Of a stretch of DNA of 64,000 bases, positions 25,697 through 35,857 are shown in pieces. Location: contig NZ_VDQT01000001.1 in assembly GCF_007667275.1 (NCBI RefSeq), positions 1,184,222 to 1,248,221 on the forward strand, written 5' to 3'. Each line of letters starts with the position of its first letter. The first letter of the stretch is position 1. Position numbers and translations under genes: made by a program. This DNA comes from Stenotrophomonas rhizophila. GTDB taxonomy: Bacteria; Pseudomonadota; Gammaproteobacteria; Xanthomonadales; Xanthomonadaceae. The notes beneath the pieces were generated by a model. It was not told the DNA's origin. It saw nothing but the letters and a program-made list of their open reading frames with translations, and made no database searches.

Positions 25697-27352
25697 ATGC
25701 GCAACGGTGCCGCCCTGCTGGTTGAAGCGCTCGAGAACGAGGGCGTTGATAGAATCTTCGGCGTGCCCGGCGAAGAGAACCTGGATTTCCTGGAAGCCCT
25801 GCGGACCTCGCGGATCGAACTGGTGTTGACCCGGCATGAGCAGGCGGCGGCGTTCATGGCCGCCACCCACGGTCGCCTGACCGGCCGGCCGGGTGTGTGC
25901 CTGGCCACGCTGGGTCCCGGTGCACTGAATTTCTCCACCGGCGCGGCGTATGCCCACCTGGGCGCCATGCCGATGATCCTCATCACCGGCCAGAAGGCGG
26001 TGATGAGCGCACGCCAGGCGCGCTTCCAGATCGTCGACATCGTCGCGTCGATGAAGCCACTGACCAAGATGACCCGCCAGATCGTCAGTCCCGCCGCGAT
26101 TCCGGCGCTCGTCCGCGACGCCTTCCGCGTGGCCATGGAAGAGCGGCCCGGCCCGGTGCACCTGGAACTTCCCGAAGACATCGCCGGCGAAGAGGTCGAG
26201 GCACTCGCGCCCATCCCGGTGCATCCGCTGGAACGGCCGCTCGCCCACCCTGCCGCGCTCGAGCGCGCGGCCGCTGCTATCCAGGCCGCCTCGCGCCCAC
26301 TGGTGATGATCGGTGCGGCGTGCAGCCGCCCGCAGCTGGCCGACGCACTGTCCGACTTCATCTCGCGCACGCGGCTGCCGTTCTTCAACACGCAGATGGG
26401 CAAGGGCGCGGTGACCGGGGGGTCCAATCTCTACATGGGTACCGCCGCGCTCTCCGAAGGCGATTACGTGCATGAGGCCGTGGCACGTGCCGACCTGATC
26501 GTCGCCATTGGTCACGACACGGTCGAGAAACCGCCGTTCCTGATGAAGGACGCCGGCGGTCCCAAGGTCATCCATGTAAGTTTCCAGTCCGCCACGGTCG
26601 AACAGGTCTACCACCCCGACATCGAGGTGATCGGCGACATCGGCAGCTCGGTGCAGGCGCTGGCCGGGCGACTGGAAGGCCAGCTGGCGGGCGATGACGG
26701 CATGATCGCGCTGCGCCAGAAGATCCTGGCGCGGATCAATGATCGCGCCGAGGAACAGCGCTTCCCGGTCACCCCGCAGCGGCTGGTCCACGACGTGCGC
26801 GAGGTGATGCCCGACGACGGCATCGTCTGCCTCGACAACGGCATGTACAAGATCTGGTTTGCCCGCAACTACCGCACCCACGTCGCCAACACGCTGCTGC
26901 TGGACAATGCGCTGGCGACGATGGGCGCGGGCCTGCCGTCGGCGATGATGGCGGCGATGCTGTACCCGCAGCGCCGGGTCATGGCGGTGTGCGGCGACGG
27001 CGGCTTCATGATGAACTCGCAGGAACTGGAAACCGCCGTGCGGCTCGGGCTGGACCTGGTGGTGGTGATCCTCAACGACAACGCCTACGGCATGATCCGC
27101 TGGAAGCAGGCGGTGGATGGCTTCGAGGATTTCGGCATGCGCTTTGGCAACCCGGATTTCGTCCGCTACGCCGAAGCCTATGGCGCGAAGGGGTCGCGGG
27201 TGACCGCGGTCGACGATCTGGTTCCCACGCTCGAGGCCGCCTTCGCCGGTGGCGGCGTCCATCTGGTCGATGTGCCCATCGACTACTCCGAAAATACCCG
27301 CGTCCTGGTCGACGAGCTGCGCAACCGCACGCCCGACGTGGAGTGCGGCTGA
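25697..27352 (+). CDS. Acetolactate-synthase-like thiamine-diphosphate enzyme
   Basis: The 551-residue protein is a TPP-dependent enzyme of the acetohydroxyacid synthase family. The catalytic glutamate lies in RHEQAAAFMA (E48), and the cofactor motif runs from GDGGFMMNSQELETA to LNDNAYGMIRWKQ. No regulatory small subunit gene is nearby, and the sequence is closest in style to the catabolic AlsS type, which makes acetolactate from pyruvate. No acetolactate decarboxylase gene is present either. Coupling with the downstream aldehyde dehydrogenase gene (29 bases away) suggests the pair could handle an aldehyde or alpha-keto acid other than pyruvate. The start is supported by GAGGACTTGAACG before the ATG. 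Confidence 0.85.
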   Translation: MRNGAALLVEALENEGVDRIFGVPGEENLDFLEALRTSRIELVLTRHEQAAAFMAATHGRLTGRPGVCLATLGPGALNFSTGAAYAHLGAMPMILITGQKAVMSARQARFQIVDIVASMKPLTKMTRQIVSPAAIPALVRDAFRVAMEERPGPVHLELPEDIAGEEVEALAPIPVHPLERPLAHPAALERAAAAIQAASRPLVMIGAACSRPQLADALSDFISRTRLPFFNTQMGKGAVTGGSNLYMGTAALSEGDYVHEAVARADLIVAIGHDTVEKPPFLMKDAGGPKVIHVSFQSATVEQVYHPDIEVIGDIGSSVQALAGRLEGQLAGDDGMIALRQKILARINDRAEEQRFPVTPQRLVHDVREVMPDDGIVCLDNGMYKIWFARNYRTHVANTLLLDNALATMGAGLPSAMMAAMLYPQRRVMAVCGDGGFMMNSQELETAVRLGLDLVVVILNDNAYGMIRWKQAVDGFEDFGMRFGNPDFVRYAEAYGAKGSRVTAVDDLVPTLEAAFAGGGVHLVDVPIDYSENTRVLVDELRNRTPDVECG

Positions 27353-27380
27353 GCCCTTTCTGCAACGAGGAAACCCCATC

Positions 27381-28763
27381 ATGCTGCACATCGTCCAGGC
27401 GTTCGATCGCGCGCCCATCGCGGAGCTGCAGAGCGACGATGCCGCCGCGCTGGAGCGCAAGCTGCAGGCGGCCGCGTCCGTGTTCAAGGACCGCAACGGC
27501 TGGCTGCCGCCGCACCAGCGGATGACCATCCTGCGCCGCCTGGCCGCGTTGATGGAAAGCCGCCGCGAGCATCTTGCCCTGCAGATCGCGCGCGAAGGCG
27601 GCAAGCCGCTGCCCGACGCCATCGTGGAAACCACGCGCGCCATCGATGGCGTGCACAATGCCGCCGACGAGCTGCGCAACTTCGCCGGCCGTGAAATTCC
27701 GATGGGTCTTTCGGCTGCCGCAGAGAACCGCTGGGCGTTCACCACGCGCGAGCCGATCGGGATCGTGGCTGCGATCTCCGCGTTCAACCATCCGTTGAAC
27801 CTGATCGTGCACCAGGTCGCCCCGGCCATTGCGGTGGGCTGCCCGGTGATCATCAAGCCGGCCAGCGCCACGCCCCTGTCGTGCCTGGAATTCGTGGCGA
27901 TGGCGCACGAAGCGGGCCTGCCCGAACCGTGGTGCCAGGCGTTCCTTCCGGAGGGCAACGAACTGGCCGAGGCGCTGGCGACCGACCCGCGCGTCGCGTT
28001 CCTGAGTTTCATCGGCTCGGCCCGGGTCGGCTGGTCGCTGCACGCCAAGCTGGCCCATGGCGCACGCTCCGCGCTGGAGCACGGCGGCGTGGCACCGGCC
28101 ATCGTCGACCGCAGTGCCGACCTGGACAAGATCATCGAACCGCTGGTCAAAGGCGGGTACTACCATGCCGGCCAGGTGTGCGTTTCGACCCAGCGCATCT
28201 TCGTCCACAGCGCGATCGTCGATGACCTCACCGAACGGCTGGTCGCGCGCGTCCGCACGCTGCGCACCGCCGATCCCACGCTCAAGGACACCGAAGTGGG
28301 TCCGCTGATCCAGCCGCGCGAAGTCGACCGGGTGGCGGAATGGGTGGACGAGGCGGTCGCCGGCGGGGCCAGGCTGGCCATCGGCGGCGAGCGCATCTCC
28401 GGGACCACTTATCAACCCACGGTGCTGGTCGAACCGGCCGCCGATGCGCGCATCTCCACCCAGGAAGTGTTCGGACCGGTGGTCGCGGTGTACGGCTACG
28501 CCGACCTCGACGAGGCCATCGCACGGGCGAACGCCCTGCCCACGGCGTTCCAGGCCAGCATCTTCGCCCAGGACATCGACATCGCCCTGCGCGCGGCCAA
28601 CCGCCTCGACGCCTCCGCGGTCATGATCAACGACCCCACCGCGTTCCGCACTGACTGGATGCCCTTCGCCGGGCGCAGGGAATCGGGCTACGGCACAGGC
28701 GGCATTCCGTACACCATGCGTGACATGACCCAGGAAAAGATGATCCTGATGCGCCGCCTCTGA
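27381..28763 (+). CDS. NAD(P)-dependent aldehyde dehydrogenase
   Basis: The 460-residue enzyme has the aldehyde dehydrogenase active site: asparagine N136 in AFNHPLN, general-base glutamate E233 in SALEHGG and the nucleophile C267 in HAGQVCVST. It would oxidise an aldehyde to the acid. The C-terminal FAGRRESGYGTGG matches the family. It is co-directional with the TPP enzyme and probably shares its message. The group of aldehyde dehydrogenases of this length includes phosphonoacetaldehyde and lactaldehyde dehydrogenases; the substrate here is not determined. Confidence 0.9.
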   Translation: MLHIVQAFDRAPIAELQSDDAAALERKLQAAASVFKDRNGWLPPHQRMTILRRLAALMESRREHLALQIAREGGKPLPDAIVETTRAIDGVHNAADELRNFAGREIPMGLSAAAENRWAFTTREPIGIVAAISAFNHPLNLIVHQVAPAIAVGCPVIIKPASATPLSCLEFVAMAHEAGLPEPWCQAFLPEGNELAEALATDPRVAFLSFIGSARVGWSLHAKLAHGARSALEHGGVAPAIVDRSADLDKIIEPLVKGGYYHAGQVCVSTQRIFVHSAIVDDLTERLVARVRTLRTADPTLKDTEVGPLIQPREVDRVAEWVDEAVAGGARLAIGGERISGTTYQPTVLVEPAADARISTQEVFGPVVAVYGYADLDEAIARANALPTAFQASIFAQDIDIALRAANRLDASAVMINDPTAFRTDWMPFAGRRESGYGTGGIPYTMRDMTQEKMILMRRL

Positions 28764-28887
28764 GAATGGCGGCGGGAAGCGTGCAACGGCAGTAGAAGTA
28801 CGTAGCAAGGACTGGTGTATTTTCGGAGGCCGGTCCCGCGCCGCCTGCCTACCCTCTTGGTTCCAGGACGAACGAGAGGGCGATGCG

Positions 28888-31197
28888 ATGAAGGTCAGGA
28901 CGGAACTGCCGGGTACGCCCGAGATTCTTCCGCAGCCGGATTTCCACTTCCGCGGCGAAGTTGGACGCACCTACCAGGATTCGGACCCGGCCCAGTTCCC
29001 GCAGCCGGTGCAACCGCCCAAGGGCGCACCCAACGTGGTGCTGATCCTGCTCGATGACGTGGGCTTCGGCCAGTTCAGTACCTTTGGCGGGGGCGTTCCC
29101 TCCCCCACCATGGACCGTCTGGCCGCCGAGGGGCTGCGCTACAACCACTTCCACACCACTGCGCTGTGCAGCCCGACCCGCGCGGCGCTGATCACCGGTC
29201 GCAACCACCATTCGGCGTCCTTCGCCGGCATCACCGAACTGGCCACCGGCTACGACGGCTATTGCTGCGTACTGCCGCGCAGCTGTGGCACGGTCGGTGA
29301 GGTACTGCGGCAGAACGGCTACATGACCGCGTGGATCGGCAAGAACCACAACACGCCGACTTGGGAATTGAGCGCCGCCGGACCCTACGACCGCTGGGCG
29401 AATGGCCTGGGCTTCGACTATTTCTACGGGTTCAACGCCGGCGACATGAACCACTGGAACCCACTGTTGTTCGAGAACCGCGATCTGGTGCCCGCCTCGG
29501 ACGATCCCGAGTATCACCTCACCGAAGACCTTGCCGACAAGGCCATCGCCTGGGTGCGCAAGGTCAAGAGCATAGCGCCGGACAAGCCGTATTTCCTGTA
29601 CGTCGCGCCTGGTGCGACGCATGCGCCGCACCAGGCACCGCAGTCATGGATCGACCAGTTCAAGGGCAGGTTCGATCACGGATGGGACGCCTACCGCGAG
29701 CAGACGCTGGCACGCCAGAAGAAGCTCGGCGTGGTGCCCGACGACACCGACCTGACCGAGCGCTCGCGCGGCCTGCCGGCATGGGACAGCCTGGAACCGG
29801 ACCAGCGGCGCCTGTACGCGCGCATGATGGAAGTGTTTGCTGCCTACGGCGCGCAGGTTGATGCCGCGATGGGCCGGGTGATCGATGCGGTCAAGGCGCT
29901 GCCGGATGCGGACAACACCCTCATCATCTACATCGCCGGCGACAATGGCTCCAGCGCCGAAGGCGGGCTGGAAGGCTCGCTCAACGAGAACCTGTTCTTC
30001 AACGGCTTCCCGGAAAAGTGGGAAGACAACCTCAGGGTCATCGACGAACTGGGTGGGCCGAAACACTTCAACCACTTCCCGTCGTCGTGGGCGCATGCGA
30101 TGAACACGCCTTTCCAGTGGACCAAGCAGGTCGCCAGCCACTTCGGCGGCACGCGCAACCCGATGATCATCAGCTGGCCAGCGCAGATCACGGACAAAGG
30201 GGGGCTGCGCGAGCAGTTCCTGCATGTCATCGACATCGTACCCACGCTGTATGAAGTCTGTGGCATCACCGCACCACGCGAGCTCAACGGGGTGCAGCAG
30301 AAGGACATCGAAGGCGTGAGCTTCGCCTTCAGCTTCGACCAGGCCGACGCGGAGAGCCGGCGGCGCACCCAGTACTTCGAACTGGGCTGCAACCGCGGCC
30401 TGTACCACGACGGCTGGATGGCCTCCGCCCCCAGCTTCGCGCCCTGGGAGCCCAACCGTGCCGACGACTGGACGCCGGACAAGCAGGTCTGGGAGCTGTA
30501 CAAGCTGGACGAGGATTTCTCGCAGGCGCATGACCTGGCCCAACAGAACCCGGAAAAGCTGCGCCAGCTGCAGGACCTTTGGTGGGCCGAGGCCTCCAAG
30601 TACAGCGTGCTGCCGCTGGACTGGCGCGGCACCATCCGCATGAATGCCGAAGCGATGGGGCGGCCCAGCCTGGTCGGTGACCGCACCAAGGCCACGTATT
30701 ACCCGGGCATGCTGGCGCTGCCCGACGCGGCGTGCCTGCCGATGCTCAACAAGTCATGGACGATCACCGCCCAGATCGAGCTGCCCAACGACACCGCCGA
30801 GGGCATGATCATCACCCACGGTGGTTCCGAAGGCGGCTACGGCCTGTACCTCAAGGCCGGGCGCCCGACCTTCGTCTACAACTACCTGGGCGTGGAGCGG
30901 CCGAGCTTTTCCGGCGATACACCGCTTGGCAAAGGCAAGGCCACCCTCGGCGTGAGATTCGACTACGACGGGGGCGGCATGGGCAAGGGCGGTACGGTGA
31001 CCCTCACCGTCAACGGCGATACCGTGGCCAGTGGCCGGCTGGAGCGCACCGTGCCGATCCAGTTCTCCATCACCGAGGGACTGGACGTGGGCATGGACAA
31101 CGGCTCGGCGGTGGACTGGACCTACCGGCTGCCGTTCCACTTCACCGGCAGGATCGAGGAAGTGACCGTGGAAGTGTTTGCGGAGAAGCGGGGGTAG
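28888..31197 (+). CDS. Type I arylsulfatase
   Basis: The 769-residue enzyme carries the sulfatase signature CSPTR at residues 94-98, whose cysteine is converted to formylglycine after translation, and the metal-binding aspartates in LILLDDVGFG (56-57). Further conserved parts are WIGKNHNTP and YIAGDNGSS. There is no signal peptide, as in the cytoplasmic Pseudomonas arylsulfatase AtsA. The C-terminal third contains a lectin-like domain (about residues 610-760). It follows the aldehyde dehydrogenase gene after 124 bases in the same direction. No formylglycine-generating enzyme gene is in the window, so maturation must rely on a gene elsewhere. Desulfation of sulfate esters could feed the preceding enzymes, but this is inference. 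Confidence 0.9.
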   Translation: MKVRTELPGTPEILPQPDFHFRGEVGRTYQDSDPAQFPQPVQPPKGAPNVVLILLDDVGFGQFSTFGGGVPSPTMDRLAAEGLRYNHFHTTALCSPTRAALITGRNHHSASFAGITELATGYDGYCCVLPRSCGTVGEVLRQNGYMTAWIGKNHNTPTWELSAAGPYDRWANGLGFDYFYGFNAGDMNHWNPLLFENRDLVPASDDPEYHLTEDLADKAIAWVRKVKSIAPDKPYFLYVAPGATHAPHQAPQSWIDQFKGRFDHGWDAYREQTLARQKKLGVVPDDTDLTERSRGLPAWDSLEPDQRRLYARMMEVFAAYGAQVDAAMGRVIDAVKALPDADNTLIIYIAGDNGSSAEGGLEGSLNENLFFNGFPEKWEDNLRVIDELGGPKHFNHFPSSWAHAMNTPFQWTKQVASHFGGTRNPMIISWPAQITDKGGLREQFLHVIDIVPTLYEVCGITAPRELNGVQQKDIEGVSFAFSFDQADAESRRRTQYFELGCNRGLYHDGWMASAPSFAPWEPNRADDWTPDKQVWELYKLDEDFSQAHDLAQQNPEKLRQLQDLWWAEASKYSVLPLDWRGTIRMNAEAMGRPSLVGDRTKATYYPGMLALPDAACLPMLNKSWTITAQIELPNDTAEGMIITHGGSEGGYGLYLKAGRPTFVYNYLGVERPSFSGDTPLGKGKATLGVRFDYDGGGMGKGGTVTLTVNGDTVASGRLERTVPIQFSITEGLDVGMDNGSAVDWTYRLPFHFTGRIEEVTVEVFAEKRG

Positions 31198-31246
31198 CCA
31201 GCGGCGGTCCGCACTGACCGTCGCAAGGCGCGCCCACCGACGCCCC

Positions 31247-31314
31247 GTAGAGCCACGCCCTGCGTGGCTGCTTTCCGATCCGGCACCGCGAAGCCACGCA
31301 GGGCGTGACTCTAC
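31247..31314. repeat. GTAG-type repeat pair (SMAG-like dimer)
   Basis: Two inverted copies of a GTAG-headed palindrome face each other: GTAGAGCCACGCCCTGCGTGGC on the left and GCCACGCAGGGCGTGACTCTAC on the right. The pair lies between the convergent sulfatase and lacI genes. The right-hand GTAG supplies the TAG stop codon of the lacI gene. It probably also ends transcription from both sides. Confidence 0.85.
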
Positions 31315-32312
31315 GTGGGTGGTGCGGTCGAGCCCCGCACCATCAGGCTGAAATCCAGCGTCTGCTGGAGCGGTACATCCACGCGTTCGATGATGGCGAG
31401 CAGCAGGTTGACCGAGCGCTCGCCGATCTCGCGCATGGGCTGGCGGATGGTCGTCAGCGGTGGGGTCAGGTACCGGGACGAGGCCAGGTCGTCGAAGCCG
31501 ACCACCGAAAGGTCCTCCGGGACGCGCACGCCTTTGTCGCGGCAGGCCGCCAGCACCCCCAGCGCCATCTGGTCGCTGAAGCAGAACACGGCAGTCGGCA
31601 GCGGCGTGCGGGCCAACAGCGCCAATCCAGCGGCATGGCCCGATTCCACCGAGAAATCGCCCGGCATGAGCACCAGGCTGCGCAGGCGCCCGCGTGCCTT
31701 TGCGACCGCCCGGACCCCTTCCAGCCGCTGCTCGTGCAGCGGGTTGTCGGGCGGCCCGCCGACCACGGCGATGCGCTCGTGTCCCAGCCCATACAGGTGG
31801 TCCATCACGGCGCGCGCGGCGGCCGCGTTGTCGATGTGGACGCTGGGAATGCCCAGCGCGGGATCGACCTCGCAGCCGTTGACCACCGGCGCTGCGGTGC
31901 CCAGCTGCTGGACGATCGCGCGTGCCGTCGGCGGCAGGCGATGGCCGAGCACGATCAGGCCGTCGGCCTCGTTGCGCCGGAGCATCTGCGCGTAGCGCTC
32001 CTCGCGCTCGGGGCGATGCTGGGTATCGCCGAGCAGCACGGCATACCCGACGGCCTGCGCCGCCTCCTCCGCGCCCTGCAGGATCTGCGCGAAAAACGGA
32101 TTGGCGATGTCCGGCACGGTGACCAGCAGCTTGCCGCTGCGCTGGGTCTTGAGGGTCCGGGCCACCGTGTTGGGAACATAGCCCAGCGCCGCGGCAGCCT
32201 GCTCGATGCGCGTGCGCGTGGCCGGCAGGACTTTGTCCGGCCGCGACAGCGCACGCGACACCGTGCCTGCGGAGACGCCCACGTGCTTTGCGATGTCGTA
32301 GATGGTGGCCAT
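31311..32312 (-). CDS. LacI-family repressor of the glycoside 3-oxidation locus
   Basis: The 333-residue regulator starts at the ATG at 32312 with the LacI headpiece TIYDIAKHVGVSAGTVSRALSRP. A periplasmic-binding-protein-like ligand domain follows. It is divergent from the isomerase gene at 32408 and the perfect palindrome at 32379-32392 sits between the two starts, where a LacI protein would control both itself and the locus. The same palindrome occurs in front of the opposite operon at 41 kb. The inducer should be a sugar or its 3-keto derivative (inference). Its stop codon TAG lies within a repeat palindrome. Confidence 0.92.
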   Translation of the reverse strand: MATIYDIAKHVGVSAGTVSRALSRPDKVLPATRTRIEQAAAALGYVPNTVARTLKTQRSGKLLVTVPDIANPFFAQILQGAEEAAQAVGYAVLLGDTQHRPEREERYAQMLRRNEADGLIVLGHRLPPTARAIVQQLGTAAPVVNGCEVDPALGIPSVHIDNAAAARAVMDHLYGLGHERIAVVGGPPDNPLHEQRLEGVRAVAKARGRLRSLVLMPGDFSVESGHAAGLALLARTPLPTAVFCFSDQMALGVLAACRDKGVRVPEDLSVVGFDDLASSRYLTPPLTTIRQPMREIGERSVNLLLAIIERVDVPLQQTLDFSLMVRGSTAPPT

Positions 32313-32378
32313 GGTTTCAGTTCTTCGTGTCGCTGTGCAGTGCACAACAGGTCTTGCCGGAGGCCCTGCTAGGATAAA

Positions 32379-32392
32379 TGCAATCGATTGCA
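32379..32392. promoter_or_regulatory. LacI-type operator, copy 1
   Basis: TGCAATCGATTGCA is a perfect 14-bp palindrome with a CG centre, the usual shape of a LacI-family operator. It lies between the repressor gene and the first gene of the plus-strand sugar operon. The sequence around it (ATGCAATCGATTGCAT) extends the symmetry to 16 bp. Confidence 0.8.
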
Positions 32393-32407
32393 TCGGGGCG
32401 AATCACG

Positions 32408-33460
32408 TTGAAGACGCTCAAGGGTCCGGCGCTGTTCCTGGCGCAGTTCATCAGCGACACACCTCCGTTTGATCGGCTGGACACGCTGGCCAGCTGGGCT
32501 GCGGGCCTGGGGTATTCTGGCGTACAAGTACCGACCAGCGCGCCCCACCTGTTCGATCTGGCCGAGGCGGCGCGCAGCCAGTCTTACTGCGACGACATCG
32601 CCGGCATGCTGGCCGACCATGGCGTGCAGATCACCGAGCTGTCCACCCACCTGCAGGGCCAGCTGGTTGCGGTCCATCCTGCCTACGACAGCCTGTTCGA
32701 CGGCTTCGCGCCGCCGGACAAGCGCAATGATCCGGCCGCCCGCCAGGCCTGGGCGGTGGAACAGCTGATGCTCGCGGCCAAAGCCAGTGAGCGGCTGGGA
32801 CTGACCGCCCACGCCACGTTCTCCGGCGCGCTGGCCTGGCCCTACTTCTATCCCTGGCCGCAACGCCCGCCGGGCCTGGTGGACGAAGCCTTCGCCGAAC
32901 TGGGCCGGCGCTGGCGCCCCATCCTCGACGCCTTCGACGCCTGCGGCGTGGACCTGTGCTTCGAGATCCACCCGGGCGAAGACCTGCACGATGGCGCCAC
33001 CTTCGAGCGCTTCCTGGAGGTGGTGGACCATCACCCGCGCGCCAAGATGCTGTACGACCCCAGCCACCTGCTGCTGCAGCAGATGGACTACCTGGGCTTC
33101 ATCGACCGGTACCACGCGCGCATCGGCATCTTCCACGTCAAGGACGCGGAGTTCCGCCCCAGTGCGCGCAGTGGCGTGTATGCCGGCTACCAGAACTGGA
33201 TCGATCGTCCGGGGCGGTTCCGTTCGCCCGGCGACGGGCAGATCGACTTCAAGGCGATCTTCTCGAAGTTCGCGCAATACGATTTCCCGGGCTGGGCGGT
33301 GCTGGAATGGGAGTGCTGCCTGAAGCACCCGGAAGACGGCGCACGCGAGGGCGCAGCGTTCATCCGCGACCACATCATCCGCGTCACCGAACGTGCCTTC
33401 GACGACTTCGCCGACAGCGGCGCTGATCCGGAAGCACTGCGCCGCATGCTGGGGATCTGA
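32408..33460 (+). CDS. Sugar phosphate isomerase/epimerase-like TIM-barrel protein
   Basis: The start is taken as TTG at 32408, preceded by GGGGCG; an ATG 30 bases upstream lies inside the operator and is unlikely to be used. The 350-residue cytoplasmic protein is an AP-endonuclease-2-like TIM barrel of the IolE/xylose isomerase-like family. Metal ligands appear in LCFEIHPGED, MLYDPSH, GIFHVKD and VLEWEC. Relatives isomerise or epimerise sugars, and in glycoside 3-oxidation loci act on 3-keto sugars. It is the first gene of a five-gene operon running to 37051. Confidence 0.85.
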   Translation: MKTLKGPALFLAQFISDTPPFDRLDTLASWAAGLGYSGVQVPTSAPHLFDLAEAARSQSYCDDIAGMLADHGVQITELSTHLQGQLVAVHPAYDSLFDGFAPPDKRNDPAARQAWAVEQLMLAAKASERLGLTAHATFSGALAWPYFYPWPQRPPGLVDEAFAELGRRWRPILDAFDACGVDLCFEIHPGEDLHDGATFERFLEVVDHHPRAKMLYDPSHLLLQQMDYLGFIDRYHARIGIFHVKDAEFRPSARSGVYAGYQNWIDRPGRFRSPGDGQIDFKAIFSKFAQYDFPGWAVLEWECCLKHPEDGAREGAAFIRDHIIRVTERAFDDFADSGADPEALRRMLGI

Positions 33461-33486
33461 ACCATCACCGCCTGGGAGGGCAAGCC

Positions 33487-34704
33487 ATGAGCTACGCCAT
33501 GTCGCGCTTGGGCGCGATGATGTTCCTGCAGTTCTTCATCTGGGGGGCGTGGTTCGTCACCCTCGGCACGTACCTGGTACAGGGCCCGCTGCAGGCCAGC
33601 GCCAGCCAGGTGGCCACCGCCTTCCTCAGCCAGTCCATCGGCGCGATCGTGGCGCCGTTCCTGGTCGGGCTGATCGCGGACCGCTACTTCGCCGCGCAGC
33701 GCATCCTCGGGGTGCTGCACCTGGCCGGTGCGGCGCTGATGTGGATGGCGTCCACCGCGACCGACTTCAACACGTTCTTCGCCTGCGTCATGGGCTACAT
33801 GCTGCTGTTCATGCCGACCCTGGCCCTGGCCAACAGCGTGGCGATGCGGCACATGCACTCGCCTGAAAAGCAGTTCCCGCCGGTGCGCGTTGCCGGCAGC
33901 GTCGGCTGGATCGTCGCCGGCGTGCTGATCGGCTGGCTGGGGTGGGAACAGGCGCACACGCTCGAACTGACCTTCCGGATGGCGGCGATGGCATCGCTGG
34001 CCCTGGGCCTGTATGCGTTCACCCTGCCGCACACGCCGCCGCTGGCGCAGCAGCGCGACGCCGGGCTCGGGCAGGTGCTGGGCCTGGATTCGCTGCGGTT
34101 GCTGAAGTCGCGCTCCTATCTGGTGTTCTTCCTGGCCTCCATCGCCATCTGCATTCCGCTGGCGTTCTATTACAACTTCACCAACCCCTACCTCAACGAC
34201 CTCGGCGTACGCGGCGCGGCCGGCCTGCAGTCGCTGGGCCAGGTGTCCGAAGTGCTGCTGATGCTGGCCATGCCGTTCCTCTTCGTGCGGCTCGGGGTCA
34301 AGACCATGCTGGCGGTGGGCATGGCGGCGTGGGTGGTGCGCTACGTGATGTTCGCCTTCGGCGACGCGGGCGGCGGCTTCTCGCTGCTGGTGATCGGCAT
34401 CGTGCTGCACGGCATCTGCTACGACTTCTTCTTCGTCACCGGCCAGATCTACACCGATGCGCATGCCGGCCCCGCCGCGCGCAGCAGCGCGCAGGGCTTC
34501 ATCACCCTGGCCACCTATGGCGTGGGCATGTTGATCGGCACCTTCCTGTCCGGTGCGGTGGTGGAGCACTACACCACCGCGGCAGGTCCGGACTGGCAAC
34601 AGATCTGGCTGTTCCCGGCCGGCGTGGCGCTGGTCGTACTGGTGGCCTTCCTGCTGCTGTTCCGCGACCGCCCGGCAGCCGCGGCCGCCCCTTCCACGCC
34701 CTGA
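33487..34704 (+). CDS. MFS permease of the nucleoside:H+ symporter (NupG-like) type
   Basis: The 405-residue protein has about twelve membrane segments and begins MSRLGAMMFLQFFIWGAWFVTLGTYL, a start typical of the NupG/XapB nucleoside:H+ symporter family. In gene clusters like this one such permeases are thought to carry sugars or glycosides and not nucleosides. It lies 26 bases after the isomerase gene and 11 bases before the Gfo/Idh/MocA gene, so it is part of the same operon. It would bring the oxidised or cleaved sugar into the cytoplasm. Confidence 0.88.
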   Translation: MSYAMSRLGAMMFLQFFIWGAWFVTLGTYLVQGPLQASASQVATAFLSQSIGAIVAPFLVGLIADRYFAAQRILGVLHLAGAALMWMASTATDFNTFFACVMGYMLLFMPTLALANSVAMRHMHSPEKQFPPVRVAGSVGWIVAGVLIGWLGWEQAHTLELTFRMAAMASLALGLYAFTLPHTPPLAQQRDAGLGQVLGLDSLRLLKSRSYLVFFLASIAICIPLAFYYNFTNPYLNDLGVRGAAGLQSLGQVSEVLLMLAMPFLFVRLGVKTMLAVGMAAWVVRYVMFAFGDAGGGFSLLVIGIVLHGICYDFFFVTGQIYTDAHAGPAARSSAQGFITLATYGVGMLIGTFLSGAVVEHYTTAAGPDWQQIWLFPAGVALVVLVAFLLLFRDRPAAAAAPSTP

Positions 34705-34715
34705 GGAACCGACCG

Positions 34716-35840
<1,125 letters not shown>

Positions 35841-35857
35841 ATTCCGGGAGGATATTG

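Noticed and set aside
19455..25829. Several long plus-strand frames opposite the autotransporter
   Set aside because: Their proline-, alanine- or valine-rich repeats are just the complement of glycine codons in the passenger.
32378..32407. ATG at 32378 as start of the isomerase gene
   Set aside because: It lies inside the operator palindrome and has no ribosome site; the TTG at 32408 follows GGGGCG.
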